NCBI GenBank assembly: GCA_025462755.1 | Contig: JAOAPF010000148.1 | Location: forward strand, 1 to 56,591 | DNA: 56,591 bases | From: Edaphobacter sp. | GTDB lineage: Bacteria > Acidobacteriota > Terriglobia > Terriglobales > Acidobacteriaceae | Direction of reading: 5' to 3' | Part shown: positions 1 through 8,690 of the stretch, in pieces | Layout: every line of letters begins with the position of its first letter | How positions within the stretch are numbered: the stretch's first letter is position 1 | Notes under the pieces: model-generated | Told to the model about the DNA's origin: nothing | Seen by the model: the letters and a program-made list of their open reading frames with translations, nothing else | The model's database searches: none | Program-made: the position numbers and the translations under genes

Positions 1-348
1 GTTCACGAAATCCGCCGCGAACGCATCAGACACATCCTCTTCATGGAGCAGTATGCCGAGCCATGGAAGTATCGCATCCTGCAGTCCACGCTGGATGTTA
101 TCCGCAATTACCCCGATTTCCCTGAAGGAACGCGTAACTGGGATGATCGCGTCTTCCACCCTGATTCCCGAGGCATCATGCGCCCTGTCTCGCAGCTTTG
201 GCCTGGCGATGGACGTGCGCCTATCTTCGTTCGCTACGTTCTCGGCGCGGTGCGGCTTATGGGTGTAGGACCGTTGTCGAACAGCCTCCGCATAGCATGG
301 AACGATCGGCAGGAGCTGCGCGTAGGGCTGAGTACTCAAGAGGCCTAG
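1..348 (+). CDS. C-terminal part of an unrecognised protein (5' end outside the window)
   Basis: The reading frame is open from base 1 to the TAG at 346-348, giving 116 codons with no start needed inside the window. Codon choice is strongly C/G-ending (cgc, atc, ctc, ttc), which supports real coding on this strand over the overlapping minus-strand frames. The visible part is basic and aromatic-rich, with a hydrophobic stretch near FVRYVLGAVRLMGVGPL and a conserved-looking WNDRQELRVGL end. I do not recognise the family. An internal ATG at 43 could start a 101-residue protein, but the frame upstream of it looks equally coding, so I treat the gene as truncated. Confidence 0.55.
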   Translation, partial: VHEIRRERIRHILFMEQYAEPWKYRILQSTLDVIRNYPDFPEGTRNWDDRVFHPDSRGIMRPVSQLWPGDGRAPIFVRYVLGAVRLMGVGPLSNSLRIAWNDRQELRVGLSTQEA

Positions 349-461
349 ATCGTTGACTCCTGAATGAAGGTTGATTCCAGAAGCTGTTCCAGGATGTGTA
401 TTCCCGCCAGCTTGCGGCCATGCAATCGCCTAAAGTTGATGCCTTCCTGAACCTAAGCACC

Positions 462-1568
462 TTACTGTAGCCGCTTAAGGTCTTTCTTTGCCCCGTCCAG
501 CCACGGATCCAGCTTGACCGCAATCTGGACTTGCTGGAGGGCGTCCTGTTTGCGGCCCTGCTTGTCCAGTAGGCGTCCCAGTTGCCAGTGGGCCGTCGCC
601 ATGTCCGGCTCAAGCCCTTCGTTGGGCTGACTCAGGTAGTCCCGCAGATAGCGTTCCGCAGCCGGCGACTGGGCATTCACGCGATGATCAAGAATCGCCT
701 TCGCGGCGGCGTACTCTGCGCCAAGGTCATCTGGAACGGCTGTGTGGGCGTGTTTCAGATCGGCCTCCAGGGCATCCCACCGGGCCATCGCCACATCGGT
801 GGCTGCGAGCAGCCGGTAGGCGGAGATACGCGTCGCGCTCAAAGCAATTGCCTTTTTCGCCTCGGCTTCTGCCCGCGGCAGCTGATCTCCACCAGCCTCA
901 AGGAGGCAGCCGCCGAGCCCAACGTGTGCGGCATAGCTGTCCGGCCTGGCGGCTACAGCCTGTTTCCAATCCGTCAGCACGTTTGACCGGCGCTTAGACT
1001 GATCAGTCTCGCTCGCGTCCAGTTCAGCCTTTAGGGTGTATCCACGGACGAGGTCGAGCTGCACCAGCCTGTCGACCATCTGCCGAGCTTTGACTCTATC
1101 TCCACCGCCAAAAGCTGGAGCATACCAATAAAACCTCGACATGGCTTCGATCGCATATAGATTGTTTGGCTCCAGTTGAAACGTAAGGTCCGCCTGCTTG
1201 CGAAAACGCCGGGCTAAGCCAAGCCTCTCCATCGTCCCTGTTTTATTGTTCGCTAACCTAGCCCCCAGAATGTTGACCATTTGCGCATGCGCGGCGGCGC
1301 TTCCATCCGCGGCGAGCACGGCCTTCTCGGCAGACGCGAGGGAAGCATCCAACTCGCCCATCGCCCATTGGATCGAAGACAAGGCAATGAGCGCGTTCAC
1401 ATCCTGTGGAGATTTTCCGAGAGCAGCCTGCACCAGAGGTTCAGCACGGCGGTAGTGTCCCTCCGCGATCAATAGGTCCGCCGTCGATTGCTGAGCGTAT
1501 ATAGGCGGAAGGAACAGCATGGAAATACAGGTGACTGCTGCCAAGTCTTCGCACTTTCTCGATATCAT
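462..1568 (-). CDS. Exported tetratricopeptide-repeat protein
   Basis: This is a 368-residue protein. I chose the ATG at 1568 because it places a typical signal peptide at the N-terminus (MISRKCEDLAAV then a hydrophobic run ending PPIYAQ); a longer frame to 1613 only adds residues before it. The remainder is helical TPR-like sequence, for example EGHYRRAEPLVQAALGKSP, DVNALIALSSIQWAMGELDA and ATAHWQLGRLLDKQGRKQDA, with the usual small residue and aromatic spacing. TPR proteins act as protein-interaction scaffolds, so no enzyme activity is inferred. It lies downstream of a family 2 glycosyltransferase on the same strand with a 163-base gap, so co-transcription is possible. It is probably periplasmic or outer-membrane-associated. 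Confidence 0.85.
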   Translation of the reverse strand: MISRKCEDLAAVTCISMLFLPPIYAQQSTADLLIAEGHYRRAEPLVQAALGKSPQDVNALIALSSIQWAMGELDASLASAEKAVLAADGSAAAHAQMVNILGARLANNKTGTMERLGLARRFRKQADLTFQLEPNNLYAIEAMSRFYWYAPAFGGGDRVKARQMVDRLVQLDLVRGYTLKAELDASETDQSKRRSNVLTDWKQAVAARPDSYAAHVGLGGCLLEAGGDQLPRAEAEAKKAIALSATRISAYRLLAATDVAMARWDALEADLKHAHTAVPDDLGAEYAAAKAILDHRVNAQSPAAERYLRDYLSQPNEGLEPDMATAHWQLGRLLDKQGRKQDALQQVQIAVKLDPWLDGAKKDLKRLQ

Positions 1569-1731
1569 GTGCACTCCAGAAAACTCAACTTGCAACGTCG
1601 AGCCGCGGTCCACGGCTCGCGCTCGATTTCGTTGTCAACTGCGAAAAGTATGTATGTTGGAAGGGAGCCGGCCCATCGGTAAGTTGAGGAGACCCTGCAC
1701 ATCCTGAACCGCGCTGAACTTCATCGTGCCG

Positions 1732-2448
1732 TCAGGACTGAGTCCAATAGCCCTGGTCCCGTAGAAAATAGTCATCATCCCAGCTATGCATCATGGTTTT
1801 GACGAACATCCGAACCATCGTCCAGTGTCCGAGTTTCTGAAAGCGCCGATTGGTCGTCAGCACTCGCCCGTGCACGATCGTGAATCGCAGCCTGGCGACA
1901 CCCTTCGACAGCAAATAGTCTTCCGCGAATAGCGCGCGCTCGTTGAACCCACCCAGCGCCCAGAAAGCCTCGCGATCGAACAGCATAAACATACCGGTGG
2001 CAAACGGCTTCGAACAACTCCCCACATGCTGCATAAAGTTGTTCGCCGCATACAGCGCATGGTCGAAAAACCCACCCTCCCGGCAAGCGATATTCGTTGT
2101 AGCCAGATGCAGATTCCTCTGCTGCATCCGCCACAGCGCCCGCCGCAACAGCGTAGGCTCCGGTAGCTCCACGTCCGCATCCAGAAAGAGCAGATACTTT
2201 GTAGTAGCCACACGGGCTCCGGCGTTACGGCCAACCGAGGGGAGGCCTCCGGGAATCACTTCCACGAGCAGGCGGTCGCGGAAGCTCAGCGCCAACTCCA
2301 CAGTCCTATCCGTTGACCCTGCATCTGCCACAATGATTCTCGTCTCGCTGATCCCCTCATAGTCCTGCGCGTATAGCGATCGCAAGAGCTTCGGCAGCAT
2401 TCTTGCCTCGTTTTTCGCGGGAATGACAATTGTTAGCTGAGCGTGCAT
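1732..2448 (-). CDS. Family 2 glycosyltransferase
   Basis: The protein has 238 residues. It shows the GT-A fold N-terminus TIVIPAKNEARMLPKLL (about residues 6-22), an acidic nucleotide-binding segment IIVADAGSTDRT (38-49) and the metal/nucleotide-binding DAD at 90-92 in KYLLFLDADVELP. The GMFMLFDREAFWALGGFNE segment is typical of the acceptor side of GT2 enzymes. It would transfer a sugar from a nucleotide-sugar donor to an unknown acceptor at the cytoplasmic face. There is no obvious transmembrane domain, though the C-terminus contains an amphipathic stretch (HWTMVRMFVKTMMHSWDD). Donor and acceptor cannot be inferred. Confidence 0.9.
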   Translation of the reverse strand: MHAQLTIVIPAKNEARMLPKLLRSLYAQDYEGISETRIIVADAGSTDRTVELALSFRDRLLVEVIPGGLPSVGRNAGARVATTKYLLFLDADVELPEPTLLRRALWRMQQRNLHLATTNIACREGGFFDHALYAANNFMQHVGSCSKPFATGMFMLFDREAFWALGGFNERALFAEDYLLSKGVARLRFTIVHGRVLTTNRRFQKLGHWTMVRMFVKTMMHSWDDDYFLRDQGYWTQS

Positions 2449-3133
2449 TAATTCTCCCAGTAGGATCTTCGAATTGCGCGGTAATATCGCCGCTGCGTGG
2501 CATCAAGCCGATCGTTCAACACGTTTGCCGCTGATAGCGGTTTCTCATTACCCGAGAAAGGAGACGTTCGCGCACACCGCTTTCAGCCGTGCCAGCAAGC
2601 CCAAAGGGGTCACGTCTGGCCCATTTGAAAGAAAGAGTGCCGTGGCCGTGCTGAAAATAAGGATCCTGCAGACCATGAAGGCGGACGCATAGACAGAATG
2701 TGCCTGGTGGGGGGGAAGATTGCTCAGACAGGCAGCAGTCGACTTAAGGACCCGGCGGGGAGCAGACGCCTCCCATTCCTCCGCAATGTCCAGGAGATAC
2801 GTCGTGACATGAGATTCCCATATGTGTCGAATGGACACCTTCTGGGAAGTTTCCTGTACGCAATCGAGAATGTTCGAGGTTGGCTCATCGATCATGCCTT
2901 AATAGACGCAACTCCGCGCGCAGGGTGTAACGGCTCGACGTTTCTCAACAAAAAAGGTGTCCTCTTGTATTTGTCCCTCAAGCGCCCTTAGTAGAGACAC
3001 GAGAGTTCGCTCACCGGTACCGGCTCCCATGCGAGGATCGTTCGCTTGAAATGCCTCTCCTTAGAAGGCCACCTGACTCGCACGAATCTGAAAGAAGTAA
3101 CACCGAAATGGATGCGCCTCCCGCCGCTTGTGT
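2449..3133. other. Gap of about 685 bases with one uncertain small gene
   Basis: Apart from the doubtful minus-strand frame at 2548-2895, I see no gene, RNA or repeat here. Bases 2896-3133 probably include the 3' untranslated region of the TonB receptor gene that ends at 3134; no strong hairpin followed by a T-run was found. Confidence 0.4.
2548..2895 (-). CDS. Possible small protein of unknown function
   Basis: This is a 115-codon frame beginning at an ATG at 2895. Codon usage is reasonably biased and the sequence looks structured: an amphipathic start (SHVTTYLLDIAEEWEASAPRR), then a more hydrophobic part (FMVCRILIFSTATALFLSN). I do not recognise it. No good ribosome binding site precedes the ATG: a TAAGG lies only one or two bases away. 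It may be a genuine accessory protein, the remains of a longer gene, or a chance frame in the roughly 685-base gap between the glycosyltransferase and the TonB receptor. Confidence 0.35.
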   Translation of the reverse strand: MIDEPTSNILDCVQETSQKVSIRHIWESHVTTYLLDIAEEWEASAPRRVLKSTAACLSNLPPHQAHSVYASAFMVCRILIFSTATALFLSNGPDVTPLGLLARLKAVCANVSFLG

Positions 3134-6007
3134 CTAGAAACTGATCCTTGCTGCCAGTTGCACGCTACGGGCGTCACCTACCGCGGTGGCTTGCCCGAAG
3201 GCGGGGTTGGGATTGGTGGGATAGATTCCTGTTCCCCACGTGCCATTGGGAATCATATCGTTGCGATGATTGAGCGCATTGAAGGCTTCGGCGATGCCTT
3301 GAAATCTCACACGCTCTGACAGTGCAAATGTGCGGCTTAGGCGGGCGTTCAAACTGAAGAAGTCAAATCCAGTTCCTGCGTTGCGTCCGATCACTGCCCC
3401 AGGAAGCGCCTCGGTGCAGGGGTTCAACCCGCCATTTGCCGCCAAGCTAAATCCAGGAGCACATGGCCTTTGCGATGTTACCTGTTTCGTATTTGCACCC
3501 GTGGTGATGTTGAACGGTAGGCGTGAATAGTACTGCAGCACGCCACCGAGTTGCCAACCGTGCGTGACATGATCTACCCAACCGCTTGGAGAACCTGTGG
3601 GGGAGTTAAAGATCGCATTGAAGACCACGCGGTGCCGCTGGTCGTCGTCCGATCGGCCGCGATCTTGACCGGGATAGAAGTTGTTGATAGGAGAGCTGAA
3701 GAAAAACTCTCCCACGTCATCGATGGCCTTCGACCAGGTATAGGAGATACGAAGTGAGCCCCATGAAACCGGTCTCTGCAGAAAGGACACGGCCAGGCCG
3801 TTGTAGTAGGAATCGAATATTGAACTGTAAGGTTTTACGTTTCCGCGGGTTGGATCGGAACGAGTTCCATCGACATTGATGTTGGTATTGATTGAACTGA
3901 TCAGATGTAGTCCGCGCAGATATTGGTAACCCATGCTAAGGGTGCTGGTCGGAGAAAGCTGTTGTTCGACCTCCAGGCTCGCCTGTTGTGAGTAGGGGTT
4001 CTGAATGTTGCGATCCATGAGGGCATAGTTTGGTTTTGCGACTGAGGGCGGCGCCGTCGCGACCAACGGAAAGGTCGGTGCGCCCGCGTCGGTGGGAGAA
4101 AACGTGAAGCTGAAGAAACGCCCCTGCGCTGGATCCGTTGTGTTATTTGCCGACAGCAAAGCGTTCGCCAAGGGCCGCAATGGGACTCGGTCATAAAAGA
4201 GTCCATAGCTCGCACGCACGACAGTCCTACCGGCAGAAAACGGAGACCAGGCGAAACCTATACGAGGGGAGACGTTGTTCGTGTCGGTGTTTATGGTGCG
4301 GAGCCACTCCAGGTCATACCTGATCCCGGCATTCAGAGTGAGTGAAGAGCTGAACTTCCACTCGTCCTGCGCATAGACCCCCAAGTTGGGATTGTTCTGC
4401 TGAATCGTTGGAATCCCAAAGTTCTGTGTGTAGCCTTGCGAGTTGTAGGTTCCGACGAGAAAGTTCGTGAGCGAGGAGAAACTATAGGAGCCACGCAGAG
4501 ATTGAGGGTAAGTAATGGTGTCATCGTTGTAGAGGAAGTCGACCCCGAGTTTTACCGTATGGATCCCCCTCTGCATCACAGCATTATCAACGACTTCATA
4601 CAGGTGATTGAGACGCCCAGTCGGAGAGGATGTCGATCTGCCGAAGGTAGCCAGACCCGAAATCGTTACAGCCGGCCCGATCAGGTCATTTGGAGGTGCG
4701 TTCAAGTCGTCATAGCTGAACTGGCCGCGGGTTTCGTTAAAGGTATTAGGAGACAGGGTAAGGATATTGCTGATCGCCACGGTTTGATTGCTGTCATACA
4801 CAGACGTTCCGTTGCTTACCTCGTTCAATCCGCCGGCGCCGCGGGCATTCGAGCTGCTGAGCTTATACAGGCTGTAACGAATGTCGAACTGATCATTTTG
4901 AGTGAACCGATGATCAGCACGCACGAAGAGTGTATCTGTATGCAACGTTGTCGGATAGAGCGTCGTTGCGGTGCTGACGACCGGAAGCAGAGGTGCCTTA
5001 TAACCCACCGCAATGAGGCGCGCGTTGATTGCAGATGCGCTCGCGGGAGTAACGGTGATGATGCCTGCGCTGTTGAGCCGGCCTTCTTCAAAGTTCCCAA
5101 AAAGAAAGCTTCGATCTTTCTTCAGAGGACCTGAGAGGCTTCCGCCATACAGCCCCTGGGTCAGGGGAAGCTTACTGCCGGAAAGGGCATTATCAGCATT
5201 CAGGCGCTGATTTCGTAGAAATCCATAGGCAGTCCCGTGCAGTTGATTGGTGCCGCTCTTCGTGATCAGGTTGAAGTAGCCGCCGAGAGCGCGTCCGAAC
5301 TCAGCCTGGCCTCCGGAAGTGACGACCTGGAATTGTTCGACGACGTCCATGCTGAAGACATTCCCGGCGACCCCAGCCGCGTCATCGTTATTCGACAGAC
5401 CGTCGATGATGAAACTGTTAGAAAAATTCCGCTGGCTATTGATGGAGTATCCCTGCCCCACGACCTCCGATGTCTCAGCGAGTGTCTGCGCGCTGGCGGT
5501 ATTCGTCGGTGAGACACCTGGTAACAGAAGTGCAAGGTCGAGGTAGTTTCGACCCTCATAGGGAAGATTAGCGATCTCAGGCTGAAGTACGGTTTGGCTG
5601 ACCTGACTTCGATTGTCCTCGATGATAGGCACCTCTCCGGTTACCTGAACGTTGGTCTCTGTCGAGAGTCTCAGTTGCAGGGTGACGTCAAAGGCAGAGC
5701 CGACGGTGAGCTGTATTTGGCGCGATATTCTGGAAAATCCATCGGCTTGTGCATCGATTTGATATTCGCCGACGGGGAGATAAGGAAGCCTGAACCGGCC
5801 TTGACCGTCGGTTTGGACGACATGGCTCTGATTGGTTGCAAGCTGGACTGCGGTAATCGTGGTTCGGGGAACGACTGCCCCGCTCGGGTCGAGGACCCGA
5901 CCCGTAAGACTGGCATTGGTGAGCGTTTGTTGCGCATTAAGCAGTACGGTCAAAGCCAGGAGGGGCGTCAGGCCAAGGGAAGGGAGTTTCTGTCTTAATC
6001 GAAGCAT
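3134..6007 (-). CDS. Oar-like TonB-dependent outer-membrane receptor
   Basis: The protein has 957 residues from the ATG at 6007, which is preceded by a GGAG five bases upstream and gives a signal peptide (MLRLRQKLPSLGL then a hydrophobic run ending LLNAQQ). The open frame extends further upstream, but that part is basic and unlike a receptor. After the signal comes a carboxypeptidase-regulatory-like beta domain (TGRVLDPSGAVVPRTTITAV, about 35-110), then a plug domain (SFIIDGLSNNDDAAG and FNLITKSGTNQLHGTAYGFL), then a large beta-barrel ending in an aromatic residue (QLAARISF). Such receptors import large or scarce nutrients, often glycans, using TonB energy. It lies downstream of two paralogous Cys/His-rich secreted proteins, and its start is inside the coding region of the nearer one, so translational coupling is likely. 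The substrate is unknown. Confidence 0.9.
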   Translation of the reverse strand: MLRLRQKLPSLGLTPLLALTVLLNAQQTLTNASLTGRVLDPSGAVVPRTTITAVQLATNQSHVVQTDGQGRFRLPYLPVGEYQIDAQADGFSRISRQIQLTVGSAFDVTLQLRLSTETNVQVTGEVPIIEDNRSQVSQTVLQPEIANLPYEGRNYLDLALLLPGVSPTNTASAQTLAETSEVVGQGYSINSQRNFSNSFIIDGLSNNDDAAGVAGNVFSMDVVEQFQVVTSGGQAEFGRALGGYFNLITKSGTNQLHGTAYGFLRNQRLNADNALSGSKLPLTQGLYGGSLSGPLKKDRSFLFGNFEEGRLNSAGIITVTPASASAINARLIAVGYKAPLLPVVSTATTLYPTTLHTDTLFVRADHRFTQNDQFDIRYSLYKLSSSNARGAGGLNEVSNGTSVYDSNQTVAISNILTLSPNTFNETRGQFSYDDLNAPPNDLIGPAVTISGLATFGRSTSSPTGRLNHLYEVVDNAVMQRGIHTVKLGVDFLYNDDTITYPQSLRGSYSFSSLTNFLVGTYNSQGYTQNFGIPTIQQNNPNLGVYAQDEWKFSSSLTLNAGIRYDLEWLRTINTDTNNVSPRIGFAWSPFSAGRTVVRASYGLFYDRVPLRPLANALLSANNTTDPAQGRFFSFTFSPTDAGAPTFPLVATAPPSVAKPNYALMDRNIQNPYSQQASLEVEQQLSPTSTLSMGYQYLRGLHLISSINTNINVDGTRSDPTRGNVKPYSSIFDSYYNGLAVSFLQRPVSWGSLRISYTWSKAIDDVGEFFFSSPINNFYPGQDRGRSDDDQRHRVVFNAIFNSPTGSPSGWVDHVTHGWQLGGVLQYYSRLPFNITTGANTKQVTSQRPCAPGFSLAANGGLNPCTEALPGAVIGRNAGTGFDFFSLNARLSRTFALSERVRFQGIAEAFNALNHRNDMIPNGTWGTGIYPTNPNPAFGQATAVGDARSVQLAARISF

Positions 6008-6485
6008 CTTGTCTCCAGCGAAATGGCAACCTCTGTCGGGCTGCAAGCCTGTCGGTCTTGGGATTGAGCGAAAGGGCTTGAGACGGCGGGCCGCGCTTAC
6101 AATTCGCGCGGGAAAAGAAAGACGTGCAAGGCCGGGTTGGGACAACGACAAGAGAAGCAGCGACGCTGAGCCCTGTCCGGCAATCGTTTTTAGCGGGTGG
6201 ACCAACGGTCTCGTGGTGGGCAGCGGCGGGCCAAGTCGCGTTGTACGGACAGCGTTCGGAAATCTGAGATACCGCGGACTCACCAGAGGCCGTGTCTCCC
6301 TCTGTTGTGTGCCGCATGAAGCACTTGTGCTTTCCACGCGCTCGACAGCAGACTGCCAACGAAGCCTCTGCTGTTGCATCGGCCGAGGATAACGCCAGCA
6401 ACCAAGGCCCCACAGACAGCAGAAGGAGAGACAGAGCGTATAGGCGTCTCATTCCTTGCCGGCTTATCTGCGGTTTCATCTGCAT
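5937..6485 (-). CDS. Cys/His-rich secreted protein, paralogue A
   Basis: This 182-residue protein starts at an ATG at 6485 with a GGGGAGA seven bases upstream. It has an N-terminal signal or anchor (LYALSLLLLSVGPWLLALSS), then a Cys/His-rich core: AVCCRARGKHKCFMRH, a second cysteine in ERCPYN, and a CKRGPPS segment near residue 130. The same order of motifs occurs in the next upstream gene (VCCRRDGKHHC, KCPYHP, QKRGPPS), so the two are paralogues. I recall similar small proteins in acidobacterial genomes but no function. The CC..HxC arrangement suggests metal binding (inference). The last 71 bases overlap the start of the TonB receptor. The tail after RGPPS is about 36 residues longer than in the paralogue and may be poorly constrained. 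Confidence 0.65.
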   Translation of the reverse strand: MQMKPQISRQGMRRLYALSLLLLSVGPWLLALSSADATAEASLAVCCRARGKHKCFMRHTTEGDTASGESAVSQISERCPYNATWPAAAHHETVGPPAKNDCRTGLSVAASLVVVPTRPCTSFFSRANCKRGPPSQALSLNPKTDRLAARQRLPFRWRQDASIKTETPFPWPDAPPGFDRTA

Positions 6486-6698
6486 GTGTTGATCTCCCCG
6501 GCTAGTCGTCGGCCAATGGAATGGAGTTTCTTCCGAAACTGCTTCTTCTGTATCACTGCTCGAAGTTCCGGTTGAGGAAGTTGGTGGCTTCCGTTATTTC
6601 CGATGCTCCATCAGTTCGCAACCTGCTGCCAAGGACTACCTGGCGCTTCACAGACAGCGATCAAGAGACGGAAACGCCAGCCTTGGGCCGGTAGGATG

Positions 6699-7166
6699 CT
6701 AATTGGCTTTGGTGGCCCTATACGACGGAAGAAAGGATGGGGGGCCGCGTTTCTGACGAGAACGATCACGCGATATCCGTCGCAACGACTCTGTTTGCGC
6801 CACGCCTGAAGGATGGCCGCCAAGCGAAGCGAAAACTGCATCCGCTATGGGCGGAGCTAGTAATCCCTTGTGGATAGCGGCGAGAGCGGAGGGATGGTAG
6901 GGACACTTTTCAGAAGGATCGCTGAACTGCGTTTCGCGCGGCATCGAATTATCTCGATCCGCGATACTTGCGGTGCAATGATGCTTTCCATCACGACGGC
7001 AGCAGACAGGAAGGCGCGCCACTTCAGTCGTACTCAACGCCAGCAGCGGAGAGACAACCGGGAAGCCAAAGACGGCCAGCAACAAGATGGAGAGCAGCCT
7101 ACGCAATATTCGTATTGAACCATCGAACTGCGTGCAACCGCAAGAGATGCGCCGAATTGCCCGCAT
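6699..7166 (-). CDS. Cys/His-rich secreted protein, paralogue B
   Basis: From the ATG at 7166 this protein has 155 residues. A hydrophobic export signal (LRRLLSILLLAVFGFPVVS) is followed by LPVCCRRDGKHHCTAS, then SEKCPYHPSA, then a basic QKRGPPSF end. The motif order and spacing match the protein encoded at 5937-6485, about 210 bases downstream. Its position ahead of a second copy and a TonB-dependent receptor on the same strand suggests a common transport or metal-handling context. A TTG one codon upstream is an alternative start. The family is unnamed as far as I know. The paired cysteines, histidines and secretion signal make a periplasmic metal-binding or redox role plausible but unproven. 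Confidence 0.65.
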   Translation of the reverse strand: MRAIRRISCGCTQFDGSIRILRRLLSILLLAVFGFPVVSPLLALSTTEVARLPVCCRRDGKHHCTASIADRDNSMPRETQFSDPSEKCPYHPSALAAIHKGLLAPPIADAVFASLGGHPSGVAQTESLRRISRDRSRQKRGPPSFLPSYRATKAN

Positions 7167-7296
7167 CAACCGCTAGCGCCTTTATCCAGCTATTTGTGTT
7201 GCAACCTAAAAACTTAAGGATTGCGAGACGCTTCGTCGTGGGCGGTGATTGCGTTTGAGCGAAGAGAGAGCGAAGATAAAGAAGGGGAGATCAAGT

Positions 7297-8511
7297 ATGA
7301 AGCGTTCGGGCACAGCTGATCTACCACTGCATGGCGGACGTGTTCCACCATGGCTAGCCGAGCGCATGACTGAACTTGGTACTGCGATCGCTGAGCAAAT
7401 TGTAGTGAACTATGGTCCGTCGGAATTCCTTACTCGTTTGAGTGATCCATTCTGGTTTCAGGCTTATGGCGCAGTGATGGGAATGGACTGGCACTCTTCC
7501 GGAATCACAACTTCGGTATTGGGCGCCCTAAAGCGCGGAATCAACCCTCGTTTTTCTGAGTTTGGGTTTGCTGTCTGCGGCGGGCGTGGGCGCCACTCTG
7601 TTCGTACTCCCGACGAACTTCGCGCATTCTCGATAAAAACAGGGCTGGACGGCGATGCCCTGGCACGGACGAGCCGCCTCACCGCGCGGGTGGATAACAA
7701 TGCCGTCGCCGATGGCTTTCAACTGTACCTGCATTCGTTTGTCATCTCGAAGTCGGGAGAGTGGGCTGTCGTGCAGCAGGGGATGAATGCTCACAATTAT
7801 TCGGCACGCCGGTACCATTGGCATTCGGCCACGGTCCGCGATTTTGTCTCTGATCCGCACGCCGCGATCGTGGGCAAACCCAAGGGAGAGATTCTCAATC
7901 TCGTCGATGCCCGTGCGGTGAAGGCTCAGAGTGCGTTGCTCAAGATTGCGCAGGAGCCGGTTGCGAACGCGTTGAATGAAGCGCGCAAACTGACCATGCC
8001 ATCTCATCATGACGTCCGCGCGAAGGACGTTGATCTAAAACGGTTGGGTGCTGTCCTCGCCGTCGCGCATGAGCAGGATCTGCGAGACTTCGCGTCCTTT
8101 CTTTTGGTGGAAGGACTTGGCCCTAGAACGCTGCAGTCTCTCGCCCTTATTGCGGAGGTTGTGCATGGGGCACCGAGTCGCTTCTCAGACCCGGCACGCT
8201 TTTCGTTTGCGCATGGAGGGAAGGATGGTCATCCTTTTCCGGTGCCGCTCAGGACGTATGACGAATCGCTCGCGGTCTTACGGCGGTCGTTGGAGACGGC
8301 GCGTTTGGGAGATACGCGTAAGATGGAGGGCTTCCGTTGCCTGGATCGGCTGACCCGCACCGTGGAAGAAGATCGCCATCCGTTTGCAGATTTTGGCGCC
8401 GTGCTTGCGCACGAACGAAGGATCTCAAGTTCGCTCGGGGGAAGAACAGTGTTCGACGACCGCGCGTCGGAGAAACCTAGCGTCAGGTCTCTTCAACTCG
8501 ATCTTTTCTAA
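7297..8511 (+). CDS. DUF763 family protein
   Basis: The protein has 404 residues from the ATG at 7297, which follows the purine-rich AAGGGGAG; an upstream in-frame start at 7249 lacks conserved sequence. It opens with the hallmark MKRSGTADLPLHGGRVPPWL, followed by RLSDPFWFQAYGAVMGMDWH and SSGITTSVLGALKRG, which I recognise as DUF763. Other conserved-looking parts are HSFVISKSGEWAVVQQGM and LVEGLGPRTLQSLALIAEVV; the latter resembles a helix-hairpin-helix-like element. DUF763 proteins occur in bacteria and archaea and have no firmly assigned function that I know of; a nucleic-acid-related role has been guessed from the fold. The gene stands alone, followed by a strong hairpin at 8530-8595. Confidence 0.9.
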   Translation: MKRSGTADLPLHGGRVPPWLAERMTELGTAIAEQIVVNYGPSEFLTRLSDPFWFQAYGAVMGMDWHSSGITTSVLGALKRGINPRFSEFGFAVCGGRGRHSVRTPDELRAFSIKTGLDGDALARTSRLTARVDNNAVADGFQLYLHSFVISKSGEWAVVQQGMNAHNYSARRYHWHSATVRDFVSDPHAAIVGKPKGEILNLVDARAVKAQSALLKIAQEPVANALNEARKLTMPSHHDVRAKDVDLKRLGAVLAVAHEQDLRDFASFLLVEGLGPRTLQSLALIAEVVHGAPSRFSDPARFSFAHGGKDGHPFPVPLRTYDESLAVLRRSLETARLGDTRKMEGFRCLDRLTRTVEEDRHPFADFGAVLAHERRISSSLGGRTVFDDRASEKPSVRSLQLDLF

Positions 8512-8529
8512 ACGAACATTGTTCCCCGA

Positions 8530-8595
8530 GGCTGCGAGAGAATGCGGCTGGTCCGATTGCCTTTGCCAGGTGCGAGCCGCATCCCACTCGCAGCC
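8530..8595. terminator. Strong imperfect hairpin between convergent genes
   Basis: GGCTGCGAG (8530-8538) pairs perfectly with CTCGCAGCC (8587-8595). Inside it, ATGCGGCT (8542-8549) pairs perfectly with AGCCGCAT (8575-8582), leaving only a 3/4-base internal loop and a 25-base apical loop. It lies between a plus-strand gene ending at 8511 and a minus-strand gene ending at 8691. It could terminate transcription in both directions or be a REP-like repeat. No long T-run follows it. Confidence 0.55.
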
Positions 8596-8690
8596 ATCGC
8601 AGCGCTCAAGCCTGCACCCGACGACTTGGCGTTAGACATTCAGTATCTCTCTCAGGAATTCTATTTTCGTTGCCACTGTGCTCGTTGATC

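Noticed and set aside
6008-6379. N-terminal extension of the first TonB receptor
   Set aside because: The extra 124 residues are basic and Pro-rich, lie before a good signal peptide and ribosome binding site, and coincide with the Cys/His-rich gene.
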